Below, in pieces: positions 1-8,928 of a stretch of DNA of 62,446 nucleotides. Every line of letters starts with the position of its first letter. Position 1 is the first letter of the stretch. This DNA is from an uncultured Porphyromonadaceae bacterium (GTDB lineage: Bacteria > Bacteroidota > Bacteroidia > Bacteroidales > Muribaculaceae). Location: the NCBI GenBank assembly GCA_947174335.1, contig CAMWIM010000006.1, positions 1 through 62,446 on the forward strand, written 5' to 3'. Both the position numbers and the translations under genes were made by a program. Under the pieces are notes generated by a model that saw only the letters and a program-made list of their open reading frames with translations, ran no database searches and was not told where the DNA came from.

Positions 1-94
1 ATCAACCAAGAACGCAGGAGTTAATACGTTGATTAACAGAGCTATCCGTACTAAATCTCTCTTATTGTTACCCGTGTATCAAAATTTTACTTGG

Positions 95-125
95 GTTCAT
101 CATCTTCGACGATGAACAATTTTTT
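95..125 (+). terminator. Hairpin plus T-tract, possible terminator; member of a repeat family
   Basis: Two ten-base arms (95-104 and 108-117) pair with one mismatch around the three-base loop TTC, and six T follow at 120-125. This is the form of an intrinsic terminator for transcription entering from the left, where bases 1-94 hold no gene I can recognise (one frame is open to a stop at 113-115, but it is too short to identify). The same ten-three-ten hairpin design occurs three times at 37.8-38.1 kb, so it may be a dispersed repeat used as a terminator. Confidence 0.45.
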
Positions 126-150
126 ATGCTTGATTTACAACACAATATAA

Positions 151-190
151 AGAAAAGCTCTTGATAACATAGATATTACCAAGAGCTTCC
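151..190 (-). terminator. Probable terminator of the nfnA-nfnB-ilvA unit
   Basis: AAGCTCTTG (155-163) pairs perfectly with CAAGAGCTT (180-188) over a 16-base loop. Read on the minus strand the stem is followed by TTTTCTTT. It lies about 25 bases past the ilvA stop. A smaller GGAGT/ACTCC hairpin lies between the stop and the main stem. Confidence 0.5.
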
Positions 191-212
191 CGGAGTTTTG
201 CAGACTCCCTAT

Positions 213-1415
213 TTATCCTATTATCTTATAGCCATTTTCGTGAAGAGCTTTTTTAATCTGCTCAACATGTTCATGGTTACGGGTTTCGAGTTCAACACGT
301 ATGATACAATCATTGATCGCATGTGTATTACCGGTGCGTTCATGGTTGATTGACACCACATTAGCTCCCAAATTGGCAATCACATTACAGACACCCGAGA
401 GCTGACCCGGCTTATCTGCCAAGTCGATTGTGAGTGTCAACAGACGACCACCAACCTTCAATCCACGAGCAATTACGCGGTTGAGCGTATTAACGTCGAT
501 GTTACCACCAGACACAAGACAAACCACCTTTTTGCCTTTAACCGGAATCTTGCCTGCCATAACGGCTGCCACAGGTACAGCGCCCGCGCCCTCGGCAACA
601 AGTTTTTGTTTCTCAATGAGATATAGAATTGCCGCAGCGATTTCATCTTCACTCACCGTGACAATATCGTCGACATAACGGTTAACAAGATCAAACGTAT
701 TAACGCCCGGTTCTTTCACCGCAATACCATCGGCAATAGTCGATACTGAATTAAGATGAATCATACGATGGAGTTTTAACGATTCAGCCATCGAGGGAGC
801 TCCCTCAGCCTGAACACCATAGATTTTCACATCGGGACGTAATGTTTTTACAGCGAAGGCTAAGCCCGAAATGAGCCCACCACCGCCGATAGGCACAACG
901 ATTTCCTCCACATCAGGCATTTCTTCAAGAATCTCCAAACCGATTGTACCTTGACCGGCAATAACCAGCGGGTCATCAAACGGATGAACAAATGTATAGC
1001 CATGTTTATCGCGCAATTCTATCGCCTTGGCATAGGCATCGTCATATACACCCGGCACAAGACAAACCTCGGCACCATAATGTTTTGTCGCTTCAACCTT
1101 TGAGATAGGGGCACCGGCAGGCAAACAAATCAACGATTTGATACCGTTACGTGTTGCGCCAAGAGCAACGCCCTGGGCATGATTACCTGCCGAACAAGCA
1201 ATTACACCGCGTTTCTTTTCCTCAGGGGTGAGTTGTGAAATTTTATAATATGCCCCACGAAGTTTAAACGAACCGGTGTGCTGAAGACATTCAGGTTTAA
1301 GATAAATCTCAGCGTCTCCACAAATTTTAGTAGGAACAAGGCGAGGATGTCTCGCTACATCTTTCAGCACGTCCTTTGCCTTGTAAACCTCTTCGATAGT
1401 AAGTTTGTCAGTCAT
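213..1415 (-). CDS. ilvA: Threonine ammonia-lyase (threonine dehydratase) with ACT domain
   Basis: PLP enzyme that deaminates L-threonine to 2-oxobutanoate, the first committed step to isoleucine. At 400 residues it is the short biosynthetic or catabolic type with one C-terminal ACT domain. The PLP-lysine motif HTGSFKLRGA is at residues 46-55 (Lys51), followed by SAGNHAQGVA and the phosphate loop GGGGLISG. The C-terminal 75 residues have the ACT pattern, beginning near LTIDLADKPGQL. The gene lies 33 bases after nfnB on the same strand with no promoter-like box between them, so it may be co-transcribed. Assignment as a threonine dehydratase is firm; biosynthetic versus catabolic use cannot be read from sequence. 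Confidence 0.93.
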   Translation of the reverse strand: MTDKLTIEEVYKAKDVLKDVARHPRLVPTKICGDAEIYLKPECLQHTGSFKLRGAYYKISQLTPEEKKRGVIACSAGNHAQGVALGATRNGIKSLICLPAGAPISKVEATKHYGAEVCLVPGVYDDAYAKAIELRDKHGYTFVHPFDDPLVIAGQGTIGLEILEEMPDVEEIVVPIGGGGLISGLAFAVKTLRPDVKIYGVQAEGAPSMAESLKLHRMIHLNSVSTIADGIAVKEPGVNTFDLVNRYVDDIVTVSEDEIAAAILYLIEKQKLVAEGAGAVPVAAVMAGKIPVKGKKVVCLVSGGNIDVNTLNRVIARGLKVGGRLLTLTIDLADKPGQLSGVCNVIANLGANVVSINHERTGNTHAINDCIIRVELETRNHEHVEQIKKALHENGYKIIG

Positions 1416-1448
1416 GATAGGAATATTTACAGGTATATTTATTATATG

Positions 1449-2918
1449 TTATTTATTTCTTGATTTCAACATTTCATCCATAGCGGCAGCTGCACGTCGG
1501 CCGTCACCCATCGCAAGAATAACGGTTGCGCCACCACGGACTATATCACCGCCGGCATAAAGCAACGGGAGTGACGATTGGAGGGTCTCGTCATTGACTG
1601 CGATTGTTCCGCGACGGGTAATATCGAGCCCGTCAATCGAATTAGGAATCAACGGATTAGGCGAAACACCAACACTGACAATTACAACATCAGCCTCAAC
1701 CTCTTCGATTGCTCCCGGAATTGCCACAGGCGACCGGCGACCCGATTCATCAGGCTCGCCCAACTCCATTTTCTGAAGTTTCATTGAACGGACACGACCG
1801 CTTTCATCTCCGATAAATTCAATGGGGTTATGCAATGTCATAAACTTAACACCCTCTTGCTGAGCATGATGTATTTCCTCAGCACGAGCCGGCATCTCTT
1901 CAAGGCTGCGACGATAGATAATCATCGCATCAGTCGCACCCATACGTCGGGCTGTGCGGACTGAGTCCATAGCCGTGTTACCGCCACCGATAACAGCCAC
2001 ACGTTTACCTGTCAAAACAGGGGTTGCCCAATCCGACTTGCCGGCACCCATCAAATTGATGCGGGTAAGATATTCGTTGCTCGACATCACTCCGATAAGG
2101 TTCTCGCCCGGAATACCCATAAATCGTGGCAGTCCGGCACCCGATGCAATAAACATCGCATCATAACCCTCGTTCAGGAGATCATCGTATGATATGGTCT
2201 TACCAATTACGCAGTCCTTTACAAATTTAACACCCAACTTTTTGAGCGATTCAATTTCAACGTCAACGACCGAGTTTGGCAAACGGAATTCGGGGATGCC
2301 GTATTTCAACACACCGCCTATTTCGTGAAGAGCCTCATAGACTGTCACATCATACCCTTTTTTAATCATGTCGCCGGCAAACGAGAGTCCGGCAGGACCT
2401 GACCCGGCAACCGCAACCTTTAAACCGTTGGGAGTTTCAACCGGCGGGAGCGGAGCATCGGGCAAATGTTGGAGATAGTCGGCGGCAAAACGTTCGAGAT
2501 AGCCGATTGCAACCGGCTCTTTTTTCATCTTGTTATAGATGCACTTTGACTCGCACTGACGTTCCTGAGGACAAACACGACCACAAACAGCAGGGAGTGC
2601 GCTGGTTTCTTTCAGTACTGCAGCCGCCTGAGCGATTTCTTCTCGTTCGATATTCTTGATAAATCCGGGAATATTGATTGATACCGGGCAACCCTGCATA
2701 CACTGAGGGTCGGGACAGTCAAGACAGCGGCGCGACTCAAGATTAGCCTGTTCAGCCGAAAGCCCCTGATTGACCTCCTCGTTGCAGGTCACACGATATT
2801 CGGGATCCAATTCGTTCATTCGGGCACGCGGAATCGAGGTACGCTCTTTTGCACTCATAGACTTGCGCAATTCTTCACGCCATTGAGCGTCGCGCGGTGA
2901 TATAGTGTTTTTAGACAT
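1449..2918 (-). CDS. nfnB: NfnB-like large subunit (GltD/GltA-type NADPH oxidoreductase)
   Basis: Flavoprotein of the glutamate-synthase small-subunit family, 489 residues. Two four-cysteine sets for Fe-S clusters sit near the N-terminus (Cys65, 68, 73, 77 and Cys112, 116, 122, 126). A dinucleotide-binding motif AVAGSGPAGLSFAGD follows, and a second one (AVIGGGNTAMDSVRTARRMG) for NADPH. Alone it would be called NADPH-dependent glutamate synthase, but no glutamate synthase large subunit is present. Its partner six bases upstream is the FAD/NAD/2Fe-2S subunit, the arrangement of NfnAB (NADH-dependent reduced ferredoxin:NADP+ oxidoreductase), which bifurcates electrons in the cytoplasm. The bifurcating function is inferred from the pairing. 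Confidence 0.8.
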   Translation of the reverse strand: MSKNTISPRDAQWREELRKSMSAKERTSIPRARMNELDPEYRVTCNEEVNQGLSAEQANLESRRCLDCPDPQCMQGCPVSINIPGFIKNIEREEIAQAAAVLKETSALPAVCGRVCPQERQCESKCIYNKMKKEPVAIGYLERFAADYLQHLPDAPLPPVETPNGLKVAVAGSGPAGLSFAGDMIKKGYDVTVYEALHEIGGVLKYGIPEFRLPNSVVDVEIESLKKLGVKFVKDCVIGKTISYDDLLNEGYDAMFIASGAGLPRFMGIPGENLIGVMSSNEYLTRINLMGAGKSDWATPVLTGKRVAVIGGGNTAMDSVRTARRMGATDAMIIYRRSLEEMPARAEEIHHAQQEGVKFMTLHNPIEFIGDESGRVRSMKLQKMELGEPDESGRRSPVAIPGAIEEVEADVVIVSVGVSPNPLIPNSIDGLDITRRGTIAVNDETLQSSLPLLYAGGDIVRGGATVILAMGDGRRAAAAMDEMLKSRNK

Positions 2919-2924
2919 GACAAA

Positions 2925-3719
2925 TTATTTTTTAACCGGATTGTAAGCGCGCATACGCATCATCATTTCATCAAAATCAACTTTGTGAGCATCAAACTCT
3001 GGACCATCGACACAGACAAAGCGTGTTTTACCATCGACTGTCACTCGGCAGGCGCCACACATACCGGTGCCGTCAACCATGATTGTATTGAGCGAACACA
3101 TTGTCGGCACATTATATTTTTTCGTAAGCTCCGATACGAACTTCATCATTATTGCCGGACCGATTGTAACCACCAAATCAACATTCTCGCGGTTGATAAC
3201 ACTCTCGACTCCGGATGTAACCAATCCTTTTTGACCATACGAACCGTCATCGGTCATGATGATAACCTCGTCAGAATAACGAGCTACCTCATCTTCCAGA
3301 ATAATCAAGTCTTTGGTACGGGCCGCCAACACCGAAATCACACGGTTGCCCGCCTCCTTCATCGCCTTGATAATAGGGAGCAACGGAGCCACACCGACAC
3401 CACCGCCGGCACAGACAACTGTTCCGTATTTAGCAATTTTGGTAGCCTGTCCGAGCGGACCAACCACATCGGTCAGATGATCGCCGGCGTCAAGAGCGCA
3501 AATCTGACGGGTTGAATCGCCGACAGCCTGAACGACAAGAGTTATTGTACCAGCTGACAAATCAGAATCGGCAATCGTGAGCGGAATACGTTCGCCCTTT
3601 TCACCGCTGATAACAATAACGAAGTGACCCGGGCGACGTGAGCGAGCAATCAAAGGAGACTCAACAACAAGCTTTACTACATTTTCAGAGAAATGCTGCT
3701 TTTCAATGATTTTATTCAT
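2925..3719 (-). CDS. nfnA: NfnA-like small subunit (FAD/NAD-binding, 2Fe-2S)
   Basis: 264-residue protein of the dihydroorotate dehydrogenase electron-transfer subunit (PyrK) and sulfide dehydrogenase family. A ferredoxin-reductase-like FAD domain comes first, then the NAD-binding motif GGGVGVAPLLPIIKAMK, then a C-terminal 2Fe-2S site with Cys208, Cys221, Cys224 and Cys236. No dihydroorotate dehydrogenase is adjacent; the downstream neighbour six bases away is the GltD-like subunit, so NfnA is the better call than PyrK. It is first in the minus-strand unit nfnA-nfnB-ilvA. The 258 bases between this gene and pyrG carry the divergent starts; I could find a clear promoter box only for pyrG. Confidence 0.8.
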   Translation of the reverse strand: MNKIIEKQHFSENVVKLVVESPLIARSRRPGHFVIVISGEKGERIPLTIADSDLSAGTITLVVQAVGDSTRQICALDAGDHLTDVVGPLGQATKIAKYGTVVCAGGGVGVAPLLPIIKAMKEAGNRVISVLAARTKDLIILEDEVARYSDEVIIMTDDGSYGQKGLVTSGVESVINRENVDLVVTIGPAIMMKFVSELTKKYNVPTMCSLNTIMVDGTGMCGACRVTVDGKTRFVCVDGPEFDAHKVDFDEMMMRMRAYNPVKK

Positions 3720-3945
3720 TTTGATATTTAAAAAGTACCATAATCCGTTAAGACTCAGGCATAATTAATTACGATAATGATTAACAAAGACATTATGTCT
3801 CCACATAAATCACAAATGAGAGATATAGGATTCTCATCGACTGCAAAGTTACTCAAATATTATGAATTGAAATCTTTATATATCAAAAAAAAGAGCATGA
3901 CACATATTATATTTTATGAGTGCCCGAAATTTCAAAAAAAAATCG

Positions 3946-3953
3946 TAACTTTG
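3946..3953 (+). promoter_or_regulatory. Bacteroidota -7 box for pyrG
   Basis: TAACTTTG followed by C matches the Bacteroidota -7 consensus TAnnTTTG. It would start transcription near 3958, about 20 bases before the GTG at 3978, and therefore rules out the longer reading frame starting at 3777. Confidence 0.65.
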
Positions 3954-3977
3954 CGACTTAATAAAAAATCTTGTTCA

Positions 3978-5603
3978 GTGGAAACAAAATACATATTTGT
4001 CACAGGCGGAGTCGTTTCCTCTTTAGGGAAAGGCATCATATCATCGTCGCTCGCTTGCTTGCTGAAAGCACGCGGCTATCGAGTTACCATCCAAAAATAT
4101 GACCCCTACATCAACATCGACCCCGGAACGCTCAACCCATACGAACACGGCGAATGTTATGTTACAGTCGATGGACACGAAGCCGACCTCGACCTCGGTC
4201 ACTATGAACGATTCACCGATATCCACACAACCCGCGCCAACAACGTAACAACCGGACGCATTTATCAAAGCGTAATTGACAAAGAACGCCGTGGCGACTA
4301 TCTCGGCAAGACCGTCCAGATTGTTCCCCACATCACTGACGAAATCAAACTCAACATCAAAAAGCTCGGCAAAACCGGCAACTTCGACTTCATAATCACC
4401 GAAATAGGCGGAACGGTCGGCGATATCGAATCGCTCCCGTTCATCGAAAGCGTCAGACAATTACGCTGGGAACTCGGCAACAATTGCGTTTGCATCCACT
4501 TGACCTACGTCCCCTATATCCGTGCAGCCAAAGAACTTAAGACCAAGCCCACCCAACACTCGGTCAAACAGCTCCAAGAGGTTGGTATTCAGCCCGATAT
4601 CCTCGTTTTGAGAACTGAAAAAAATATTCCGGCAGAGATGCGTCGCAAAATTGCACTTTTCTGCAACGTCGCCCCCGATGCCGTTATCCAATCGGTTGAC
4701 GTACCGACAATTTATGAAGTACCCCTCAAAATGCACGAGCAACATTTTGACGAATTGGTTCTGCGCAAAACCGGAGTACCCGTCGAAGGCGAGCCCCACA
4801 TGGCTCCATGGCTCCACTTCCTCGAAAAAATGGAGAAAGCCGAGAAGAAAATCACAATCGGACTCGTTGGTAAATATGTCGAACTTCAAGATGCCTACAA
4901 GTCAATCAACGAATCACTTTTCCAAGCCGCGACCTACAATGACCTGCGTCTCGATTTGAGATTTATACATTCTGAAAAAGTTAATGAAAACAACGTTGAC
5001 GAAATGCTCCGCGACATGGATGCGGTCGTTATAGCTCCCGGATTTGGTCAGCGCGGAATCGAAGGCAAATTTGTCGCACTCAAATGGTGTCGCGAAAAAG
5101 ATATTCCGACTCTCGGAATTTGCCTCGGAATGCAATGTATGGTGATCGAGTTTGCCCGTGACGTACTCGGGCTCGACGAAGCCAACTCAACTGAAATGAA
5201 TCCTAAAACTCCATACAACGTCATCGACCTTATGGAGGAACAAAAATCAATATCAAATCTTGGCGGAACAATGCGTCTTGGTGCCTATGACTGCGAGTTA
5301 CAGCCCGGCTCAAAAGCGGCTAAAGCATACGGCAAGACAAAAGTTTCAGAACGCCACCGCCATCGTTTTGAATTTAACGACGACTATCGCACACAGTTTG
5401 AGGAAGCCGGCATGAAATGTGTTGGCGAAAACCCCTCGACCCACCTTGTTGAAGTCGTTGAACTCCCTGACCACCGCTGGTTCATCGGCACTCAGTACCA
5501 CCCGGAATATTCGAGCACCGTTCTCAACCCCAACCCGCTGTTTATCAGCTTCGTTTCAGCTGCCAAAGAGTATAAGAACGAACGTCTCAAAGAAAAGAAA
5601 TAA
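3978..5603 (+). CDS. pyrG: CTP synthase
   Basis: Makes CTP from UTP, ATP and glutamine; 541 residues from a GTG start. The open frame extends upstream to an ATG at 3777, but that extension (67 codons) looks non-coding, contains the promoter box, and has no counterpart in the family. The family N-terminus (ETKYIFVTGGVVSSLGKG) begins directly after the GTG. The synthetase domain covers about residues 1-270. The C-terminal class I glutamine amidotransferase has its nucleophile Cys382 in GICLGMQ and the His/Glu pair in YHPEYSS. yidC follows after 58 bases with no separate promoter seen, an order common in Bacteroidales. Confidence 0.95.
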   Translation: METKYIFVTGGVVSSLGKGIISSSLACLLKARGYRVTIQKYDPYINIDPGTLNPYEHGECYVTVDGHEADLDLGHYERFTDIHTTRANNVTTGRIYQSVIDKERRGDYLGKTVQIVPHITDEIKLNIKKLGKTGNFDFIITEIGGTVGDIESLPFIESVRQLRWELGNNCVCIHLTYVPYIRAAKELKTKPTQHSVKQLQEVGIQPDILVLRTEKNIPAEMRRKIALFCNVAPDAVIQSVDVPTIYEVPLKMHEQHFDELVLRKTGVPVEGEPHMAPWLHFLEKMEKAEKKITIGLVGKYVELQDAYKSINESLFQAATYNDLRLDLRFIHSEKVNENNVDEMLRDMDAVVIAPGFGQRGIEGKFVALKWCREKDIPTLGICLGMQCMVIEFARDVLGLDEANSTEMNPKTPYNVIDLMEEQKSISNLGGTMRLGAYDCELQPGSKAAKAYGKTKVSERHRHRFEFNDDYRTQFEEAGMKCVGENPSTHLVEVVELPDHRWFIGTQYHPEYSSTVLNPNPLFISFVSAAKEYKNERLKEKK

Positions 5604-5661
5604 GCAAAAAACAATAAGCAATTAATAAACCACGAAATAAATCACTGAACATAAACTTAAT

Positions 5662-7761
5662 ATGGATAAAAATACACTACTCGGTCTTGTAATGATGGCG
5701 TGTGTTGTTTTCGGCTTCATGTGGCTCAACAAACCATCGGAAGAACAGCTTGCAGCCCAACGCGCCGAGCAAGAACAGATGGCTGAACAAGCCCGTATTG
5801 AAGCTGAAGAAGCTGCTCGAATCGCATCTCAACCCGACTCGATTTCGGCTACTGAACGCGCATCACTAATCCCGACAATCAAACAGATCGGCACAACCGA
5901 CTCGGTTAATGGCTCAGTTACGTTTGCCGATGCCAACGTCAACATCACCGTCAACGGTCAAAACGTAAGCGGAATTGTTTCGGCCGCCGGCAGTTCAATC
6001 GACATCAACGATCTGCTTGCCAACAACTTCAGCAATCTTACATTGGCTCAATCAAAAGCAGCTGTCGCCAACCTGCGTGCGGCTCTCGAAAATGCCGGAC
6101 GCTACAGCACTTTTGCCCGCTATCTCAGCGGTTCTGACAAAACAGTCGGACTGACAAACGACCTTATCGCTATCGAATTCTCTTCGCTTGGCGGTCGTCC
6201 GAGCCGTGCGACACTTCTCGACTACGACAACTTCCTTAACGACGACACAACCAACGTTGTGATGTTCACCCCCGAGACATCGTCTTTCAACTTCAAGCTT
6301 GTCACCACCCAGCAACAACGTCTCGACACCGACAAGTTCTATTTCACTCCGGTTGTCGAAAGCGACTCTACCATTTTGATGAAACTTGACCTTGGCAACG
6401 ATGCCATGTGGGGTATCAGATATACCCTCCGTCGTGGAAGCTACATTCTCGGCATGGAAGTCGTGCAGAAAAATATGGAGTCTATCATCTCTCCCAGCAC
6501 CGCTACAATCGACTTTGATTTCGGTGTGAAAATGGCGCGTAATGAGGCAGGTCGCACTTTTGAAGAACAAAAAAGTGCAATCTACTATAAATACGTTGGT
6601 GATTCACCCGACGACCTGAACTATTCAGCCGACAAGACCGAAGAACTCAAACAACCTGTAAAATGGATTGCCTTCAAAGACCAGTTCTTCTCCACCGCAT
6701 TCATTCCCCGGACATCTTTTGCGACAGCCGAAGTCAACCAGCAGGTGCTCAAGAACGATCCGACATACTTGAAACAGATGAACGCTTCAACCGTTATCGA
6801 GTACAACCCTACTGCTGAAAATCCGATTGCTTTTGACATTTTCATCGGACCAAACCTGTATCCGCTTTTGGCTTCGCTTGACGACACACTCGATACCAAA
6901 GAAGACCTTCAGCTCACCCGCCTGATCCCTCTCGGATGGCCTATCATACGTTGGATCAACACTTTGGTTATCATCCCCTTGTTCACATTCCTCAACGGCT
7001 TTATTTCAAACTACGGTATAATCATTCTCATCCTGACCATCTTCATCAAGATTGTCCTGTTCCCTCTTACCTACAAGAGCTTCATGTCTCAGGCACGAAT
7101 GAGAGTACTTGCTCCCGACATCAAAGCTATCAACGAGAAATATCCGGGTCAGGAAAACGCCATGAAGCGCAACTCAAAAACGATGGAACTCTACTCACGC
7201 GCCGGTGCCAACCCGATGTCGGGATGCTTGCCGATGCTCCTTCAAATGCCTATCTTGATTGCGATGTTCTGGTTCTTCCCGTCATGTATCGAGCTTCGCG
7301 GTGAATCATTCCTCTGGGCTCACAACCTTGCGGCTCCCGACGTTATTTTTACCCTTCCGTTCACTATACCATGGTATGGCAACCACGTTTCGCTCTTCTG
7401 TCTTATGATGACCGTGGTCAACATCATCTATACACGCATCAATATGCAAAATCAGGCAGGTGGCGAACAAATGGCAATGATGAAATGGATGATGTACCTC
7501 ATGCCCGTCATGTTCCTCTTCATCTTCAACGACTATGCCGCCGGTTTGAGCTACTACTACTTCTTGTCACTCCTCATCACTATCATACAAACCTACATTT
7601 TCCGTCGCTGTGTTGACGAAAAAAAAGTGAGAGCAAAAATGATGGAGAATGCGTCAAAGCCTCATAAAAAGAACGGCTGGCTCGCACGTCTCGAAGAAGC
7701 TCAGCGCAAACAGCTCGCTGAAGCCCGCGCTCAACAGCAAAAAGGCAACAAACGTCGTTGA
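5662..7761 (+). CDS. yidC: Membrane protein insertase YidC
   Basis: Inner-membrane insertase and chaperone, alone or with SecYEG; 699 residues. An N-terminal membrane segment (about 4-22) is followed by a charged heptad-like stretch rich in Glu, Gln and Ala. The large periplasmic beta domain comes next, then the conserved 60-kDa inner-membrane domain from about residue 430 with five hydrophobic segments. The tail is strongly basic, as expected for ribosome contact. Between about residues 70 and 150 there is an Asn/Ser/Ala-rich stretch that appears extra relative to typical YidC (about 550-620 residues). It probably shares the pyrG transcript. Confidence 0.95.
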   Translation: MDKNTLLGLVMMACVVFGFMWLNKPSEEQLAAQRAEQEQMAEQARIEAEEAARIASQPDSISATERASLIPTIKQIGTTDSVNGSVTFADANVNITVNGQNVSGIVSAAGSSIDINDLLANNFSNLTLAQSKAAVANLRAALENAGRYSTFARYLSGSDKTVGLTNDLIAIEFSSLGGRPSRATLLDYDNFLNDDTTNVVMFTPETSSFNFKLVTTQQQRLDTDKFYFTPVVESDSTILMKLDLGNDAMWGIRYTLRRGSYILGMEVVQKNMESIISPSTATIDFDFGVKMARNEAGRTFEEQKSAIYYKYVGDSPDDLNYSADKTEELKQPVKWIAFKDQFFSTAFIPRTSFATAEVNQQVLKNDPTYLKQMNASTVIEYNPTAENPIAFDIFIGPNLYPLLASLDDTLDTKEDLQLTRLIPLGWPIIRWINTLVIIPLFTFLNGFISNYGIIILILTIFIKIVLFPLTYKSFMSQARMRVLAPDIKAINEKYPGQENAMKRNSKTMELYSRAGANPMSGCLPMLLQMPILIAMFWFFPSCIELRGESFLWAHNLAAPDVIFTLPFTIPWYGNHVSLFCLMMTVVNIIYTRINMQNQAGGEQMAMMKWMMYLMPVMFLFIFNDYAAGLSYYYFLSLLITIIQTYIFRRCVDEKKVRAKMMENASKPHKKNGWLARLEEAQRKQLAEARAQQQKGNKRR

Positions 7762-7801
7762 CAATCTGCGTTTAACCCCATAATCATCAATCAATTGTTT
7801 A

Positions 7802-8878
7802 ATGAATGACCAATTGTTTTATGATGCTTTAGATCTGCTCAAAGAGCTGATCGCAACCCCATCGGTCAGCCGTAGCGAGAGTGCTGCGGCTGACATTGTG
7901 TATGCGTTCGCAGTCAAAAACATCCCCGGGGTTACTCCACAACGCATCGGCAACAATATCTATATTGCCGACCCGACATATGATGCCACCCGCAAAACAC
8001 TCTTGCTGAACTCTCATATCGACACCGTTCCGGCAGCCTCAGGCTGGACCCGCGATCCGTTCCGACCGACATTCATCGAAGAAGACGGAAAGCTGTACGG
8101 ACTCGGCAGTAACGATGCCGGAGCGTCATTGGTTTCACTTTTAGCGGCGTTCCGCTGTTTAGTCTCATCACCAAGAAGTTATAATCTGATTTTTGTAGCA
8201 TCAGCCGAAGAAGAAGTTAGCGGCAAAGACGGCTTGACAGCTGTACTTTCAGTGCTACCCAAAGTCGATTGTGCAATTGTCGGCGAACCTACCGGAATGA
8301 GACCGGCAATTGCCGAGAAAGGATTGATGGTTCTCGACTGCACGGCTCACGGAGTTGCCGGACACGCCGCACGCAACGAAGGCGTCAATGCGATATACAA
8401 TGCGATTGACTCAATCAACCGCCTGCGCAATTTCAAATTTGAAAAGGAATCGCCGACACTCGGTCCGGTTAAAGTCAGCACGACAATAATTAACGGCGGG
8501 ACAAAACACAATGTTGTTCCCGACACGTGCCAATTCACGGTTGACGTACGCACGACCGATGCCTACTCAAATCTCGAAGCTCTTGAAATACTAAGAGGAG
8601 TAGCCGGTAGAGATATTGATGTCATTCCTCGTTCAACCCGACTTAACCCGTCATCAATATCTGCCGACCACCCTATTGTCAAACGGTTTGAGATGCTCGG
8701 TTTAGAACCGTTCGGGTCTCCTACGCTGAGCGACGGCGCACTGATGCCATGGCAAAAAGTCAAAGCCGGACCCGGACAATCATCACGTTCTCACACTCCC
8801 GACGAATATATATTAATTAATGAGATACGAGAGGCAATCGAAATTTATATTAAAATATTGACCAACCTCAATATTTAA
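7802..8878 (+). CDS. argE: M20 family metallohydrolase, probable acetyl/succinyl-ornithine deacetylase
   Basis: Di-zinc amidohydrolase of 358 residues. Metal ligands are visible as His72-x-Asp74 (SHIDTVPA), Asp105 (GSNDAGA) and Glu136/Glu137 (AEEEVSG), followed by GEPTG and the dimerisation domain with a conserved histidine near 180. The length and the GEPTGMRPAIAEKG region fit the ArgE-like group that Bacteroidota use on N-succinyl- or N-acetyl-ornithine in arginine synthesis. No other arg genes are in the window, so the substrate is inferred from family resemblance. It starts 40 bases after yidC. Confidence 0.75.
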   Translation: MNDQLFYDALDLLKELIATPSVSRSESAAADIVYAFAVKNIPGVTPQRIGNNIYIADPTYDATRKTLLLNSHIDTVPAASGWTRDPFRPTFIEEDGKLYGLGSNDAGASLVSLLAAFRCLVSSPRSYNLIFVASAEEEVSGKDGLTAVLSVLPKVDCAIVGEPTGMRPAIAEKGLMVLDCTAHGVAGHAARNEGVNAIYNAIDSINRLRNFKFEKESPTLGPVKVSTTIINGGTKHNVVPDTCQFTVDVRTTDAYSNLEALEILRGVAGRDIDVIPRSTRLNPSSISADHPIVKRFEMLGLEPFGSPTLSDGALMPWQKVKAGPGQSSRSHTPDEYILINEIREAIEIYIKILTNLNI

Positions 8879-8893
8879 TACACATATTAATAT

Positions 8894-8901
8894 TATATTT
8901 G
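8894..8901 (+). promoter_or_regulatory. Bacteroidota -7 box for rlmN
   Basis: TATATTTG followed by C fits TAnnTTTG. Predicted start near 8906, leaving a leader of about 23 bases before the ATG at 8929. Confidence 0.5.
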
Positions 8902-8928
8902 CAAAGAATCAACTCGTTGAATTGATAT

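Noticed and set aside
2-115. 3' end of a plus-strand gene at the left edge
   Set aside because: One frame is open for 37 codons, but it runs through a hairpin repeat and shows no recognisable protein features; the piece is too short to support.
2985-3515. 176-codon open frame on the plus strand opposite nfnA
   Set aside because: Antisense shadow of a well-conserved gene; the product has no family features and no promoter or leader.
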